From: Parvularcula sp964342585
GTDB taxonomy: Bacteria > Pseudomonadota > Alphaproteobacteria > Caulobacterales > Parvularculaceae
Assembly (NCBI GenBank): GCA_964342585.1
Contig: CAYFHK010000047.1
Location: forward strand, 1-19,382
Direction of reading: 5' to 3'
Length of the DNA stretch: 19,382 nt
Shown here one piece after another: positions 6,787 through 15,227 of the stretch. The notes beneath the pieces were generated by a model. It worked only from the letters and a program-made list of their open reading frames with translations. It made no database searches and was not told the DNA's origin. Position 1 is the first letter of the stretch. Every line of letters starts with the position of its first letter. Both the position numbers and the translations under genes were made by a program.

Positions 6787-7362
6787 GTGGCATCGAGTTT
6801 GGGGAAAAGCGAACGGACAACGCTACGGCTGAAGCAGTATGATGACCCGTTGGCGGAAATCGAGGCGCTGAAACGCAAACTGGCCTCAGCAAAACAAGAG
6901 CTTGCGGCGCTTCAATCGCGATTGGAACGCGATGATGATCTACCCATTTTACGACGCGAGGCCTTCAGAAAAGCGCTAGCTACCCCTCCGGCTGTGGCGC
7001 CCATGCGCGGCTGCCTGGTCAAAGTCTGTCTCGCAAATCTCAGCACCTTGATCGAAGCGCATGGCGACGAGGCTGCCGATGCGGCGCTGAGCTTCGTTGC
7101 GCAATGTCTCGCGGGTCATGTTCGGCAAAACGATGCGGTCGGTCGGCTCGGGACGGGTAGCTTCGGCATCCTCCTCGCCTATGCCGATCCGCAAGGCGCC
7201 GCCGCGAAGATGGCGCGGCTGATGAAAAAGATCGAAGAGCTGCCCTGCACATGGGAAGGCATCACGCTGCCCATCACGTTGAGCTATTCGCTGCGGCCCC
7301 TTGGGGCTGACAACGCACTGGTCACGGATCAGTCCCCCGAGGCGAGTGCGCGCGAAGCGTAA
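6787..7362 (+). CDS. Degenerate GGDEF-like protein
   Basis: A 191-residue cytoplasmic protein with a charged helix, probably a coiled coil, at 20-50, then a GGDEF-type fold. Segment LPILRREAF (52-60) sits where GGDEF proteins have LTGLPNRRxF, and NLSTLIEAHGDEAADAALSF (84-103) aligns with the DxDxFKxINDxxGHxxGD region but lacks the metal-binding Asp. The signature itself is LGTGSFGIL (121-129), replacing GGDEF with GTGSF. The usual C-terminal ADxALYxAK helix is missing. It is therefore unlikely to synthesise c-di-GMP and may be a scaffold or partner. The start is a GTG with GAGGGAG upstream. Its stop lies 3 bases from the converging pgi stop. The fold is inferred from motif alignment by eye. 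Confidence 0.7.
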   Translation: MASSLGKSERTTLRLKQYDDPLAEIEALKRKLASAKQELAALQSRLERDDDLPILRREAFRKALATPPAVAPMRGCLVKVCLANLSTLIEAHGDEAADAALSFVAQCLAGHVRQNDAVGRLGTGSFGILLAYADPQGAAAKMARLMKKIEELPCTWEGITLPITLSYSLRPLGADNALVTDQSPEASAREA

Positions 7363-7365
7363 ACT

Positions 7366-9009
7366 TCAGTCAATCTGGGCGTCGCGGATCCGATCGATCA
7401 GCATTTGCGTTGAGGGATCATGAGGGTTTGTGGTTTCGCCCTTGAGATCGCTTAGGATGGATTTGGCGAGCACCTTGCCAAGCTCCACCCCCCACTGATC
7501 AAAGGCGTTGATGTCCCAAATAACGCTCTGCACAAAGATTTTATGCTCATAGACCGCGATCAGGGCGCCGAGGGTTCTCGGGTCTACTTGATCAACCAAG
7601 ATCGACAGCGTCGGCCGGTTGCCCGGGAAGACTTTATGGGGCGCCAGCATATCGGCCGCCGCCGCCTCCATGCCGCTCGCGATCAGTTCCTCCCGCGCCT
7701 CCTCCAAGGTTCGCCCTTTCATCAACGCCTCAGGTTGGGCCAGGAAGTTTGCCAGCAGTTTTGCATGGTGATCGCCGATGGCATTATGCGATTTGATCGG
7801 GGCGATGAAATCGCACGCAATGGTGTCCGTCCCCTGATGGATCAGCTGGTAGAAGGCATGCTGGCCATTGGTACCCGGCTCACCGAAGAGGATCGGCCCT
7901 GTGGGATAAGTGATCGGCTCCCCATCCACCGTCACGGATTTGCCGTTCGATTCCATATCCGCCTGCTGTAGATAGGCCGCGAGCCGATGTAGATATTGGT
8001 CGTAGGGGAGGACCGCATGCCCGGCCATGCCGAGGAATGTTCGGTGCCAAACGCCGATCAAGCCCATCAGCGCAGGGATGTTTTGATCGAGCGGCGCCTC
8101 TTCAAAATGACGGTCCATCGCCGCAGCGCCGTCAAGCAGCGCACGGAAATTCTCCCATCCGATATCGAGGGCGATCGAGAGCCCGATTGCAGACCACAGC
8201 GAATATCGGCCCCCGACCCAATCCCAAAAGGCGAACATGTTCTGAGGGTCGATCCCAAAGGCAGTCACCGCCTCTTTGTTCGTGGACAGCGCGATGAAAT
8301 GCTTGCCGATATCCGCTTCGCTTGCGCCTTGGCCCAAAAACCATTCGCGCGCGCTCTGGGCGTTTGTCATGGTCTCTTGCGTAGTGAACGTTTTCGACGC
8401 GATGATAAAAAGCGTCGTCTCAGGATCAATTTTGGCAAGCGTCTCGCTGATATGCGTGCCGTCAACATTCGAGACGAAAAAGCTGCGATGCCCTTTCCGC
8501 CGATAGGGTCTTAGCGCCTCGGTCACCATCACCGGGCCAAGGTCTGAGCCGCCAATCCCAATATTGACCAGCGTGTCGATCGGCTTGCCGGTATACCCCT
8601 TTTGCGCGCCACTGGCGATTTTTATACAGAAAGCTTCCATCTGCGTGAGGACTTCCGCGACGGGGCCGCTCACATCCTCGCCGTCCACAAAGTATTTTTC
8701 AGGACGCGGATCGCGCAACGCCACATGCAGGACCGCACGGTCTTCCGTGATGTTGATCTTCTCGCCACGGAACATGGCATCGCGCCGTTCTTCGAGGCCG
8801 CACGCCTCTGCGAGCGCAATCAACCCCTCCATCACGGCAGGCGTGATCCTTGCCTTCGACGCATCAAGGAGAATGCCCGCTGCTTCAACGGCATATCGAG
8901 CGGCGCGTCCTGGATCCTCGGCAAATAGCTCGCGCAAATGGCGTTGGCCATCGGTCGCCGCCAATGTTTTGAGCTGTTGCCACGCGGGCATGTCGCGCCG
9001 TTTCGCCAT
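7366..9009 (-). CDS. pgi: Glucose-6-phosphate isomerase
   Basis: Pgi interconverts glucose-6-phosphate and fructose-6-phosphate in the cytoplasm. Family signature 1 (FWDWVGGRYSLWSAIGLS) and signature 2 (FDQWGVELGKVLA) are both present, as are NIGIGGSDLGP, FGEPGTNGQHAFYQ with its catalytic Glu and His, and IKSHNAIGDHH. Length is normal for the large bacterial type. Two starts are possible: 9018 (MRLMAKRRD) or 9009 (MAKRRD). AAAGGA directly abuts the first but is 8 bases from the second, so 9009 (547 residues) is chosen. It is the last gene of a tight minus-strand run after the redoxin-like gene; a glycolytic gene ending an envelope-redox run is unusual. Confidence 0.97.
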   Translation of the reverse strand: MAKRRDMPAWQQLKTLAATDGQRHLRELFAEDPGRAARYAVEAAGILLDASKARITPAVMEGLIALAEACGLEERRDAMFRGEKINITEDRAVLHVALRDPRPEKYFVDGEDVSGPVAEVLTQMEAFCIKIASGAQKGYTGKPIDTLVNIGIGGSDLGPVMVTEALRPYRRKGHRSFFVSNVDGTHISETLAKIDPETTLFIIASKTFTTQETMTNAQSAREWFLGQGASEADIGKHFIALSTNKEAVTAFGIDPQNMFAFWDWVGGRYSLWSAIGLSIALDIGWENFRALLDGAAAMDRHFEEAPLDQNIPALMGLIGVWHRTFLGMAGHAVLPYDQYLHRLAAYLQQADMESNGKSVTVDGEPITYPTGPILFGEPGTNGQHAFYQLIHQGTDTIACDFIAPIKSHNAIGDHHAKLLANFLAQPEALMKGRTLEEAREELIASGMEAAAADMLAPHKVFPGNRPTLSILVDQVDPRTLGALIAVYEHKIFVQSVIWDINAFDQWGVELGKVLAKSILSDLKGETTNPHDPSTQMLIDRIRDAQID

Positions 9010-9026
9010 GAGCCGCATCCTTTAGA

Positions 9027-9644
9027 TCATTGCGAGGGCGTTGAGGCCCCTTCCGGCGGGAGTGTCAACGGGCAGCCATAGGACCGGCTCTGCCGGGTGA
9101 CGAGCGCCTCGCCAGCGCGAAGGCTGGCCAACGCCTTGCGCACATAATTGTCCGCGCGCGCTAAATCGCTGTGCTGCGCCGACGGGATGCTATCGATGGC
9201 GCCGGTGTAGAAGATAGCGCCCTCGCGATCGATCACGACTGTCTCGGGTGCGCGCTGTGCCTTGAACGCCCGCGCAATCTGCCCCTCAGGATCAAGCAAC
9301 ACATAGGAGGCGGCGGTTCCGTGCTCTTCGAGCCACGCCACTAGACGGTCCGGTTGCGTCGCCTCCGGCCCAGAGAACACCGTGATCCAAACGGTGCCAT
9401 CGGCCGTGCCTTGCCGCTGCAGCGTTTGCATGCTCCGCGTACTGTAATGTTTGTCGACAAAGGCGCAGTCCGTGCTTGCCCATTCGAGCACGACAGCCCG
9501 ATCGGCGAGGAGATCGCTGGTGATCACGCCGCCATCTAACGTTCTGCCGTCTATGCGTGGCGCGGCGTTCCCCACTTGCGTGCCGGTCTGCGCCGTCAAG
9601 GCCAGCGCCAGCGCTGCGGTGAAACCCGCAAGAGTGTTGATCAC
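9027..9644 (-). CDS. Redoxin/thioredoxin-like secreted protein
   Basis: A 205-residue protein with an N-terminal hydrophobic signal (MINTLAGFTAALALALTAQT), so probably periplasmic or membrane-tethered. The rest follows the AhpC/Redoxin fold: VGNAAPRIDGRTL (24-36), VVLEWASTDCAFVDKHY (51-67) and APETVVIDREGAI (132-144). Relatives usually have CPFVxKHY; here the Pro after Cys60 is Ala. A second conserved Cys (191, SYGCPL) near the C-terminus is typical of this group and may resolve the first. The start GTG overlaps the dsbD stop in a GTGA tetranucleotide, so the two are translationally coupled and this protein is a likely electron acceptor of DsbD. The exact reaction is unknown. Confidence 0.82.
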   Translation of the reverse strand: MINTLAGFTAALALALTAQTGTQVGNAAPRIDGRTLDGGVITSDLLADRAVVLEWASTDCAFVDKHYSTRSMQTLQRQGTADGTVWITVFSGPEATQPDRLVAWLEEHGTAASYVLLDPEGQIARAFKAQRAPETVVIDREGAIFYTGAIDSIPSAQHSDLARADNYVRKALASLRAGEALVTRQSRSYGCPLTLPPEGASTPSQ

Positions 9645-11791
9645 GATGATGGGTCCTTCTCTCCACCCCCAGTCTGGAACAAAGAGAGCACACGATCAAG
9701 GCTTAGAAGCTGTGGCAACACTTCCGCCTGCGCGGCGCCGGGGGAGAAATAGAGATAGAGAGGCACGCCGGCGCGGCCATAGGCTTCGAGCGCTTCAGTG
9801 ATTTCTGGATCCTGGAGTGTCCAATCGGCCACCATATAGGTGGCATTCGCAGCGGCGAACGCGTCTTGCACCTGCGGGTGGTTGAGCACCGTGCGCTTGT
9901 TCACCTGGCACGTGATGCACCAGGCGGCGGTAAAATCGACGAAGACCGGCGTCCCGCCAGCGCGCGCCGCCGATAATGCGGCGGCGCTATAGGTTGTGGC
10001 GGTAAGCCCATCGGTTGCTTCCGCCGTGGGGCGCGCGCTCAAATCAGGTCGCATTTGCGCGGCAGCCAACACGGCGATGAGGAGCGCGACTGACGCCGCC
10101 ACCCGCGCGGGGATCGACTGGCTTGATGCCATCTGGCTGCGACCGAACACCCAGGCTGCAAAGCCCGCCATCACCAGCGCCACCCCAAGGCGGAGGACCC
10201 CAGCGCTGCCCGCCTGTTGGCTGATGACCCAGGCGAGCCACACAACCGTCAAATAGAGGGCGAAGGCAAAGAGCTGCTTCAGCGTTTCAAGCCAGGGCCC
10301 CGGCTTGGGCAGCCACCGTGCCGCCTGCGGAAGAAAGCTGAACACGAGATAGGGCAGCGCGAGACCCATCCCGATAGCGAGGAAAATGGCAGCCCCCACC
10401 AGCGGCGGCTGCGTCAGCGCCAGCCCGAGCGCGCCCCCGAGAAACGGTCCCACGCAGGGCGCCGCGACCGCCACCGCGAGCAGCCCCGTGAAAAAGGCGC
10501 CACGTGCCCCGCCTTGTGCCGCAAGGGATTGACCCACGCCCTGGGCCGATTGGCCCACCTCGAAGACACCTGAAAAATTAAGTCCCACGAGGAAGATGAT
10601 CAGCGCAAAGAGGCCGACAGCCACTGGCGATTGTAGATGGAATCCCCAGCCAACGGCCTCGCCTTGCGCCCGCAAGATCATCAATAGCACCGCCAGCGCT
10701 GCGAAAGCGGAGAGAATACCCGCCGTATAAAGAAGGCCATGCAAGCGGATCACCTGGCGGTCATGCGCCGCGGCCGAGGCGAACCCTGCGGCCTTCATGA
10801 AGATGATTGGGAAAACGCACGGCATCACGTTGAGGAGAAGACCTCCGAGCAGCGCGAGCGCGAACGTTACGAAAAGCCCTTGGCGAGCTGGCGCCGCCCC
10901 GCTCCCCACCGCGGAGAGACGGTCGTCAACAATGGGTGTGAAATCCGCAGGCCGATCAACGGGCACGGCCGCGATTTCGAAGCCGCGCCGCGCAGACCCT
11001 TCCCCCACCGTGACGACACCCGTCAGCGGCGCGCCCGCGATATCTTCGTAGGCAAAACTGGGCGTCAGGCCCAAGAGAAGCCCCCCTTCTCGCTGAGCCA
11101 CCGGCACAGGCGCCGCGGCTTCGATGACCGATGGCGTGTCGGGGAAGAAATGCACAACCTCGGTCGTCGAATTGTTCAGCTTAAGGACGAGGCCGCCCGC
11201 GCCATCTTCGAAATAGCTTGTCTCAAAACCCGCTGGACCCGGCTGCGTCTCTCGCGCCTCGGCAATACGGCCAGAGAAGCGCGGCGTTGAGCCGCCAGCC
11301 GCTTCGGTGATGGGGAGGCTTAGACGAAGATCGGCCTCTTCAGGCACACAGATTTCTTCACAGATGAGCCAGCGGGCGGCCACGCTGAGAAGCGCCGCGT
11401 CGCCGGGTTGGGCGTCCGCCGGCACGTCGATGTCGACCAAAAAGATCGGACTGCCCTTATGCCCGTAATTGACGAGCGGGCCGACCGGCAATCGCTCCGG
11501 AAGCGGATAATGGATATCGCTTGCGACGAACCCGTCCGGCATCTCCCATTCCAGGGTGAGCGGCAGGCCGGTATCGCCGGGGTTGCGCCAATAGACGTGC
11601 CAGCCGGGCTCAAGCTCTTGGAAGAAGCCAATCGTGATCGTCTCGCCGGGCATCGCCGAAAGACGTTCCGCGGCAAGGCGCGACGTCGCGTGCCCGGTCT
11701 CCACCGCCGGGCCCACCTGCGCGATGGCAGCCGATAGGCTTACCACCGCCCACAAAAAGGCCGCGCCGATGAGGGTCACGAAACTGCGCAC
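9641..11791 (-). CDS. DsbD-type thiol:disulfide interchange protein
   Basis: A 716-residue inner-membrane protein that should carry electrons from cytoplasmic thioredoxin to periplasmic thiol proteins. In order: signal peptide (1-24), a periplasmic DsbD-N-like domain (about 30-290) with the pair C144/C148 (ICEEIC), a CcdA-like membrane domain (about 305-580) with C325 (VMPCVFP) and C446 (APCVGPF), and a C-terminal thioredoxin domain with C625/C628 (AAWCITC). All three redox pairs are present. The start is a GTG placed directly after the TAA of the upstream dipeptidase with GGAGG 5 bases before it. Its stop overlaps the redoxin-like gene. The architecture is DsbD/ScsB-like; I give no symbol because subfamily choice needs a phylogeny. 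Confidence 0.93.
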   Translation of the reverse strand: MRSFVTLIGAAFLWAVVSLSAAIAQVGPAVETGHATSRLAAERLSAMPGETITIGFFQELEPGWHVYWRNPGDTGLPLTLEWEMPDGFVASDIHYPLPERLPVGPLVNYGHKGSPIFLVDIDVPADAQPGDAALLSVAARWLICEEICVPEEADLRLSLPITEAAGGSTPRFSGRIAEARETQPGPAGFETSYFEDGAGGLVLKLNNSTTEVVHFFPDTPSVIEAAAPVPVAQREGGLLLGLTPSFAYEDIAGAPLTGVVTVGEGSARRGFEIAAVPVDRPADFTPIVDDRLSAVGSGAAPARQGLFVTFALALLGGLLLNVMPCVFPIIFMKAAGFASAAAHDRQVIRLHGLLYTAGILSAFAALAVLLMILRAQGEAVGWGFHLQSPVAVGLFALIIFLVGLNFSGVFEVGQSAQGVGQSLAAQGGARGAFFTGLLAVAVAAPCVGPFLGGALGLALTQPPLVGAAIFLAIGMGLALPYLVFSFLPQAARWLPKPGPWLETLKQLFAFALYLTVVWLAWVISQQAGSAGVLRLGVALVMAGFAAWVFGRSQMASSQSIPARVAASVALLIAVLAAAQMRPDLSARPTAEATDGLTATTYSAAALSAARAGGTPVFVDFTAAWCITCQVNKRTVLNHPQVQDAFAAANATYMVADWTLQDPEITEALEAYGRAGVPLYLYFSPGAAQAEVLPQLLSLDRVLSLFQTGGGEKDPSS

Positions 11792-12985
11792 TTAGGCCTC
11801 CGGCAATTGGCTCATAAAGAACCGGATTTGATTGCCGCCCATCACTTTTTCAATTTGCGTGGGCGACAGCCCCACCTGCAGCAGCGCGTGGGTGATCGCG
11901 GCCAGCTCGCTCGCATCAATCGTGGTGGGCACAGATCCGTCAAAATCGCTCCCAAGCGCAATGTGATCCTCGCCGAAACGAGAGACGGCGTGCGCGATCA
12001 TTCGCGCAATGCCGGCAGGCGTGTCATCGCAAATGGCATCCGCCCAAAACCCGATGCCGATCAGCCCGCCGCGCTCGGCAATTCGGCTCATGAGCTCGTC
12101 GGAGACGTTACGCGGTGAGGGGCACGCGCTGTCGATCCCCGTGTGAGAAAGAATCACCGGACGATCTGTCAGCGCCAGGACGTCGCGGACCACGGCTTCG
12201 GATGAATGGGCGACGTCGAAGATGATGCCCTTCTCCTCCATCGCCGCAAGCGCCGCGCGGCCGAAATCACTCAGCCCCTCGCCGCTTTGGCCATGCAGCG
12301 AGCCGCCAAGCGCATTGTCGAAGAAATGGTGAAAACCCATCACCCGGTAGCCTTCCGCATAAAGACGGTCGATGGCGTCGAGATCGCCTTCCAGCGCGTG
12401 GCTGCCTTCCGTGGCGAGAATGCCCGCCATCGCCTCCGGATTTTCAGCGCGCGCGGCGAGCGCGGTCCCCAGATCAGATTTCGTGCGCACCAGGAAGAAT
12501 GCATCATCCTTTTTGGCGAGTCGTTGCAGTCGCTGCGCCTGATAGGCCGCGCGCGCTTCGAGCGAGCCCCACGTCGCGGGCGGCCAGCCCTGGGCCATGG
12601 CCAATAGGGTGATGCGGTCGCCTGCCGCCGCGCTATTCTCCTCATAGTTCTGTCCCTCGGGGGATTTCGTCACCGCACCGAAGACCTGGAGGAACATGCC
12701 GCCTTCGCGGAAGCGCGGCAGATCGGTCTGCCCGCGCTCATGACGCTTCGCCGGATCACGCCCCCAAAGCAGCGTGTCGGCGTGCAGGTCGGCCACCATC
12801 AATGTGTCGTGGAGCGCCCGGGCCTCAGCCGAGACGGGCCATGGCTCATGCGGCGCGACGGGGTTCATCTGCGCGTCGATGTTGCCGACGATCCGACTGA
12901 CCACCACCGCCGCAATGATCGCGACAATGCCGAGCCCAAGCGCAACGCGCCCGAGCCATTTCACGGGGGAAGGTAAGGCGTTCAT
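11792..12985 (-). CDS. Membrane dipeptidase (peptidase M19), membrane-anchored
   Basis: A second M19 zinc dipeptidase, 397 residues. The N-terminus has one uncleaved-looking helix (about 11-32), so it is anchored with the enzyme facing the periplasm, in contrast to the lipoprotein M19 at 3622-4893. Metal-site residues are H68 and D70 (DLHADT), E193 (TEGSH), H260 (DVAHSS), H281 (LSHTG) and D347 (GSDFDG). It is intact and of normal length. AAGGG precedes the ATG at 12985. It heads the run with dsbD, the redoxin-like gene and pgi, with 0 bases to dsbD. The link to thiol chemistry is not obvious; possibly it processes cysteinyl or glutathione-derived dipeptides in the periplasm, which is inference only. 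Confidence 0.92.
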   Translation of the reverse strand: MNALPSPVKWLGRVALGLGIVAIIAAVVVSRIVGNIDAQMNPVAPHEPWPVSAEARALHDTLMVADLHADTLLWGRDPAKRHERGQTDLPRFREGGMFLQVFGAVTKSPEGQNYEENSAAAGDRITLLAMAQGWPPATWGSLEARAAYQAQRLQRLAKKDDAFFLVRTKSDLGTALAARAENPEAMAGILATEGSHALEGDLDAIDRLYAEGYRVMGFHHFFDNALGGSLHGQSGEGLSDFGRAALAAMEEKGIIFDVAHSSEAVVRDVLALTDRPVILSHTGIDSACPSPRNVSDELMSRIAERGGLIGIGFWADAICDDTPAGIARMIAHAVSRFGEDHIALGSDFDGSVPTTIDASELAAITHALLQVGLSPTQIEKVMGGNQIRFFMSQLPEA

Positions 12986-13040
12986 GCGGGGCCCTTAGCG
13001 CATTCCCTCGACAGGAGACACCACCCCCTCTGAAGCCCAT

Positions 13041-13069
13041 TCGACAGCGGGTGCGCAGCCTTTTAGGGT
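13041..13069 (+). promoter_or_regulatory. Weak sigma70-like promoter for the serine hydrolase gene
   Basis: TCGACA (13041-13046, five of six matches to the -35 consensus) is followed after 17 bases by TAGGGT (13064-13069, three of six). A start about 7 bases further would leave a 20-base leader holding the AAGGGGA ribosome binding site (13085-13091) before the ATG at 13097. A second TCGACA at 13008 lacks a partner. The -10 match is poor. Confidence 0.22.
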
Positions 13070-13096
13070 CACGTCCCATCACACAAGGGGACCCGC

Positions 13097-14227
13097 ATGT
13101 TCGCGCCCATTCAACAGTCTCATCGCTTGGTCTTCGGCCTTGTGGCGACGATGTCTGTTGCTGCATGCGGCGAGGCGGGGGCGCCCGCCATCACCCACGA
13201 CGATCTCCAGAATCGCCTAAATCAGCTGCAAGCCGCGCGACCCGATGTGCCAGGCTTTGCGCTCGCTGTTGTCCTGGATGACGGAACGCGCCTCACGGCC
13301 GCCACGGGCCAAGCCGATCCTGACGGGCGGGCGATGACCGCGAACACGCCTGTGCGCATCGCCTCGATCACGAAGACCTTTGTCGCCGCCGCCATTCTGC
13401 GCCTGTGGGAGGACGGGATGATCCATCTCGACGCCCCCATCGCCGGACTGATCAGCGCCGCGCATAACGAGATGCTGACCGCGGATGGCTATGACACCAA
13501 AGCCATCACGATACGGCACTTATTGATGCATGCGGGCGGCGTGAATGATCATTTCGGGAACGACGCCTTCACGGGCGCGGTACTGAGCGAGCCGTCGCGA
13601 GAATGGACACGGACCGAGCAACTTCGGATTATGGTCGAGACGACAGACCCACTTGGCCCGCCGGGGGAGATCTTCTCCTATTCAGACACTGGCTATTTGC
13701 TGCTCGGCGAGATCGTTGAGCGCGTCACCGGCGAGCCTTTGGGCAAAGCCGTCAAGCAGCTGACGAAACTTGATATGATCGGCTTGAGCGAGGTGTGGTG
13801 GGACACGGAAGATGCGCCACCCGCAACAGCACCGCTCCGCGCGCATCAATGGCTCGGCGATATCGACACCTATGACATTCACGGCAGTGTCGACGCCTTT
13901 GGCGGCGGCGGCATCGTCGCCGATGTCGAAGACATGGCGCTGTTTTTCGCCGCGCTCTTTGGCGGTGAGATATTCGAGAAGCGAGAGACGCTGACATTGA
14001 TGACAACCGCGCCCGGCCACCCGGAAGGCAGCCCTTATCGCATGGGGCTTTTTACGTTTGAGCGCGCGGGGCGCCCAACCTTTGGTCATGGCGGTTTTTG
14101 GGGAACGGATGTGGCCGTTTGGCCAGAATTCGGCGTGAGCGTGGCGGGCATCTCGCTGAATGAAACGGGGACGGACGATCTGCGCACACTGGAAACGGAG
14201 ATCGCTGGTTTACTGATGAAACCCTAG
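13097..14227 (+). CDS. Beta-lactamase-fold serine hydrolase, lipoprotein
   Basis: A 376-residue member of the class C beta-lactamase / DD-peptidase / esterase superfamily. A signal segment ends MSVAAC, a lipobox with Cys24, so it is likely an envelope lipoprotein. The catalytic motifs are S90-x-x-K93 (ASITKTF), Y195 in YSDTGY as the second motif, and HGGFWG (331-336) at the KTG position. GGGGIVADVEDMALF (269-283) is typical of the family. The ATG at 13097 has AAGGGGA 6 bases upstream. It could be a D-aminopeptidase, peptidoglycan-modifying enzyme or esterase; the motifs do not separate these, and there is no reason to call it a resistance gene. Its stop shares the CTAG palindrome with the converging SDH protease gene. 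Confidence 0.88.
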   Translation: MFAPIQQSHRLVFGLVATMSVAACGEAGAPAITHDDLQNRLNQLQAARPDVPGFALAVVLDDGTRLTAATGQADPDGRAMTANTPVRIASITKTFVAAAILRLWEDGMIHLDAPIAGLISAAHNEMLTADGYDTKAITIRHLLMHAGGVNDHFGNDAFTGAVLSEPSREWTRTEQLRIMVETTDPLGPPGEIFSYSDTGYLLLGEIVERVTGEPLGKAVKQLTKLDMIGLSEVWWDTEDAPPATAPLRAHQWLGDIDTYDIHGSVDAFGGGGIVADVEDMALFFAALFGGEIFEKRETLTLMTTAPGHPEGSPYRMGLFTFERAGRPTFGHGGFWGTDVAVWPEFGVSVAGISLNETGTDDLRTLETEIAGLLMKP

Positions 14228-15216
14228 CGATGAATGCGTTGATCTCGTGGGCTTGGGCCTGGCCGGTTATGCGGCAGGAGGTCTTCGGGGTTCCACGGCC
14301 CGTAAGAGAAGCTGCGCGCCCCAGGGGTCGGCTGATAGCCGGTGAAGGGGACACGTTCGCTTTCGGGCGGCTCTGAATGGCCGTGCGGCGCGGCTTTCTT
14401 GCCGCCGAAGAGCCCGAAGGTGAACTTCACGCTCCGCCCGCTCAAGCGATCCGGGAACAGCGCCATCAGCTCGGCGAAATCATCCGGCAGCCCAAGCTTC
14501 GCGGGCAGCCCGATCTCAGCCGCCTCATGCGCATCAATCGGATAGTCATGCGTCCAGCGGCCAGAGGAGAGCTGCTCCGCCACGGCCACGGCAGCATTGT
14601 CTGACACCGTGCCGCGCAACAGCTCCCGCGCCGCGCGCTCCAGCTGCTGGGTCGCCATTTGCCCGATATCGTGCAGCACCATGGTGTAGTCTTCGACGGC
14701 ATCAGGCGATTTCGCCGCCACCACCCGTGCCAGCGACGCGGCGGGCAACCCGCCAATCTGCGGGTCGATGGGGCCGAGTACTGCGTGCTCGTTCAAGTAA
14801 ATCTCGTCGGCTGCCATGGCGATCAGCGTGCCGCCGGACATGGCATAATGCGGCACAAAGACCCGGGTTGGCGCGGGATGCGCCTTCACCGCCCGCGCGA
14901 TCTGCAAGGCGGGCAAGATTAGGCCGCCGGGCGTGTGCAACATCAGCTCGAGCGGCCGATCCTTCGGCGTCATGCGGATGGCGTTGAGCACATCCTCGGC
15001 ATCATTGAGGTCGATGTAGCGAAGCTGTGCGACGCCAAGCAGCGCCATGGGCTCTTGCCGGTGGACGATGGCGATGATCCGGCTTTTCCGCTTGCGCTGA
15101 ACGGCGGCAAATTTCCGCTCAACCGCTGCACCATGCCGTTGCCGCGCCATCGCCGGGAAGACGAACAAAAACAAGAAGAATAGGAGATATGGAAAGACGC
15201 TCCAAAACCCGTCCAT
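14224..15216 (-). CDS. SDH-family Clp-fold serine protease, membrane-anchored
   Basis: A member of the serine dehydrogenase proteinase (SDH_sah, ClpP/crotonase-fold) family. From ATG 15216 it has 330 residues: one N-terminal membrane helix (about 5-22), then IAIVHRQEPMALLG (48-61), YIDLNDAEDVL (67-77), LHTPGGLILPALQIARA (93-109), HYAMSGGTLIAMAADEI (123-139) with the likely nucleophile Ser127, and VLGPIDPQIGG. Members are thought to cleave membrane or periplasm-side proteins, but substrates are poorly known. A GTG at 15228 would add four residues; the ATG is preferred. The last 70 residues are Pro- and Gly-rich and look disordered. It follows the FkbM gene by 64 bases on the same strand. Confidence 0.88.
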   Translation of the reverse strand: MDGFWSVFPYLLFFLFLFVFPAMARQRHGAAVERKFAAVQRKRKSRIIAIVHRQEPMALLGVAQLRYIDLNDAEDVLNAIRMTPKDRPLELMLHTPGGLILPALQIARAVKAHPAPTRVFVPHYAMSGGTLIAMAADEIYLNEHAVLGPIDPQIGGLPAASLARVVAAKSPDAVEDYTMVLHDIGQMATQQLERAARELLRGTVSDNAAVAVAEQLSSGRWTHDYPIDAHEAAEIGLPAKLGLPDDFAELMALFPDRLSGRSVKFTFGLFGGKKAAPHGHSEPPESERVPFTGYQPTPGARSFSYGPWNPEDLLPHNRPGPSPRDQRIHR

Positions 15217-15227
15217 GTCCCGCCCCA

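Noticed and set aside
9010..9018. The pgi start at 9018
   Set aside because: AAAGGA is only next to that ATG; the ATG at 9009 has proper spacing of 8 bases.
10739..11290. A 183-codon plus-strand frame inside dsbD
   Set aside because: Antisense to a clearly conserved gene, with Arg/His/Glu-rich composition typical of shadow frames in GC-rich DNA.
13097..14227. Beta-lactamase (antibiotic resistance) annotation
   Set aside because: The motifs only place it in the wide class C / DD-peptidase / esterase superfamily, with HGG rather than KTG; resistance cannot be claimed.
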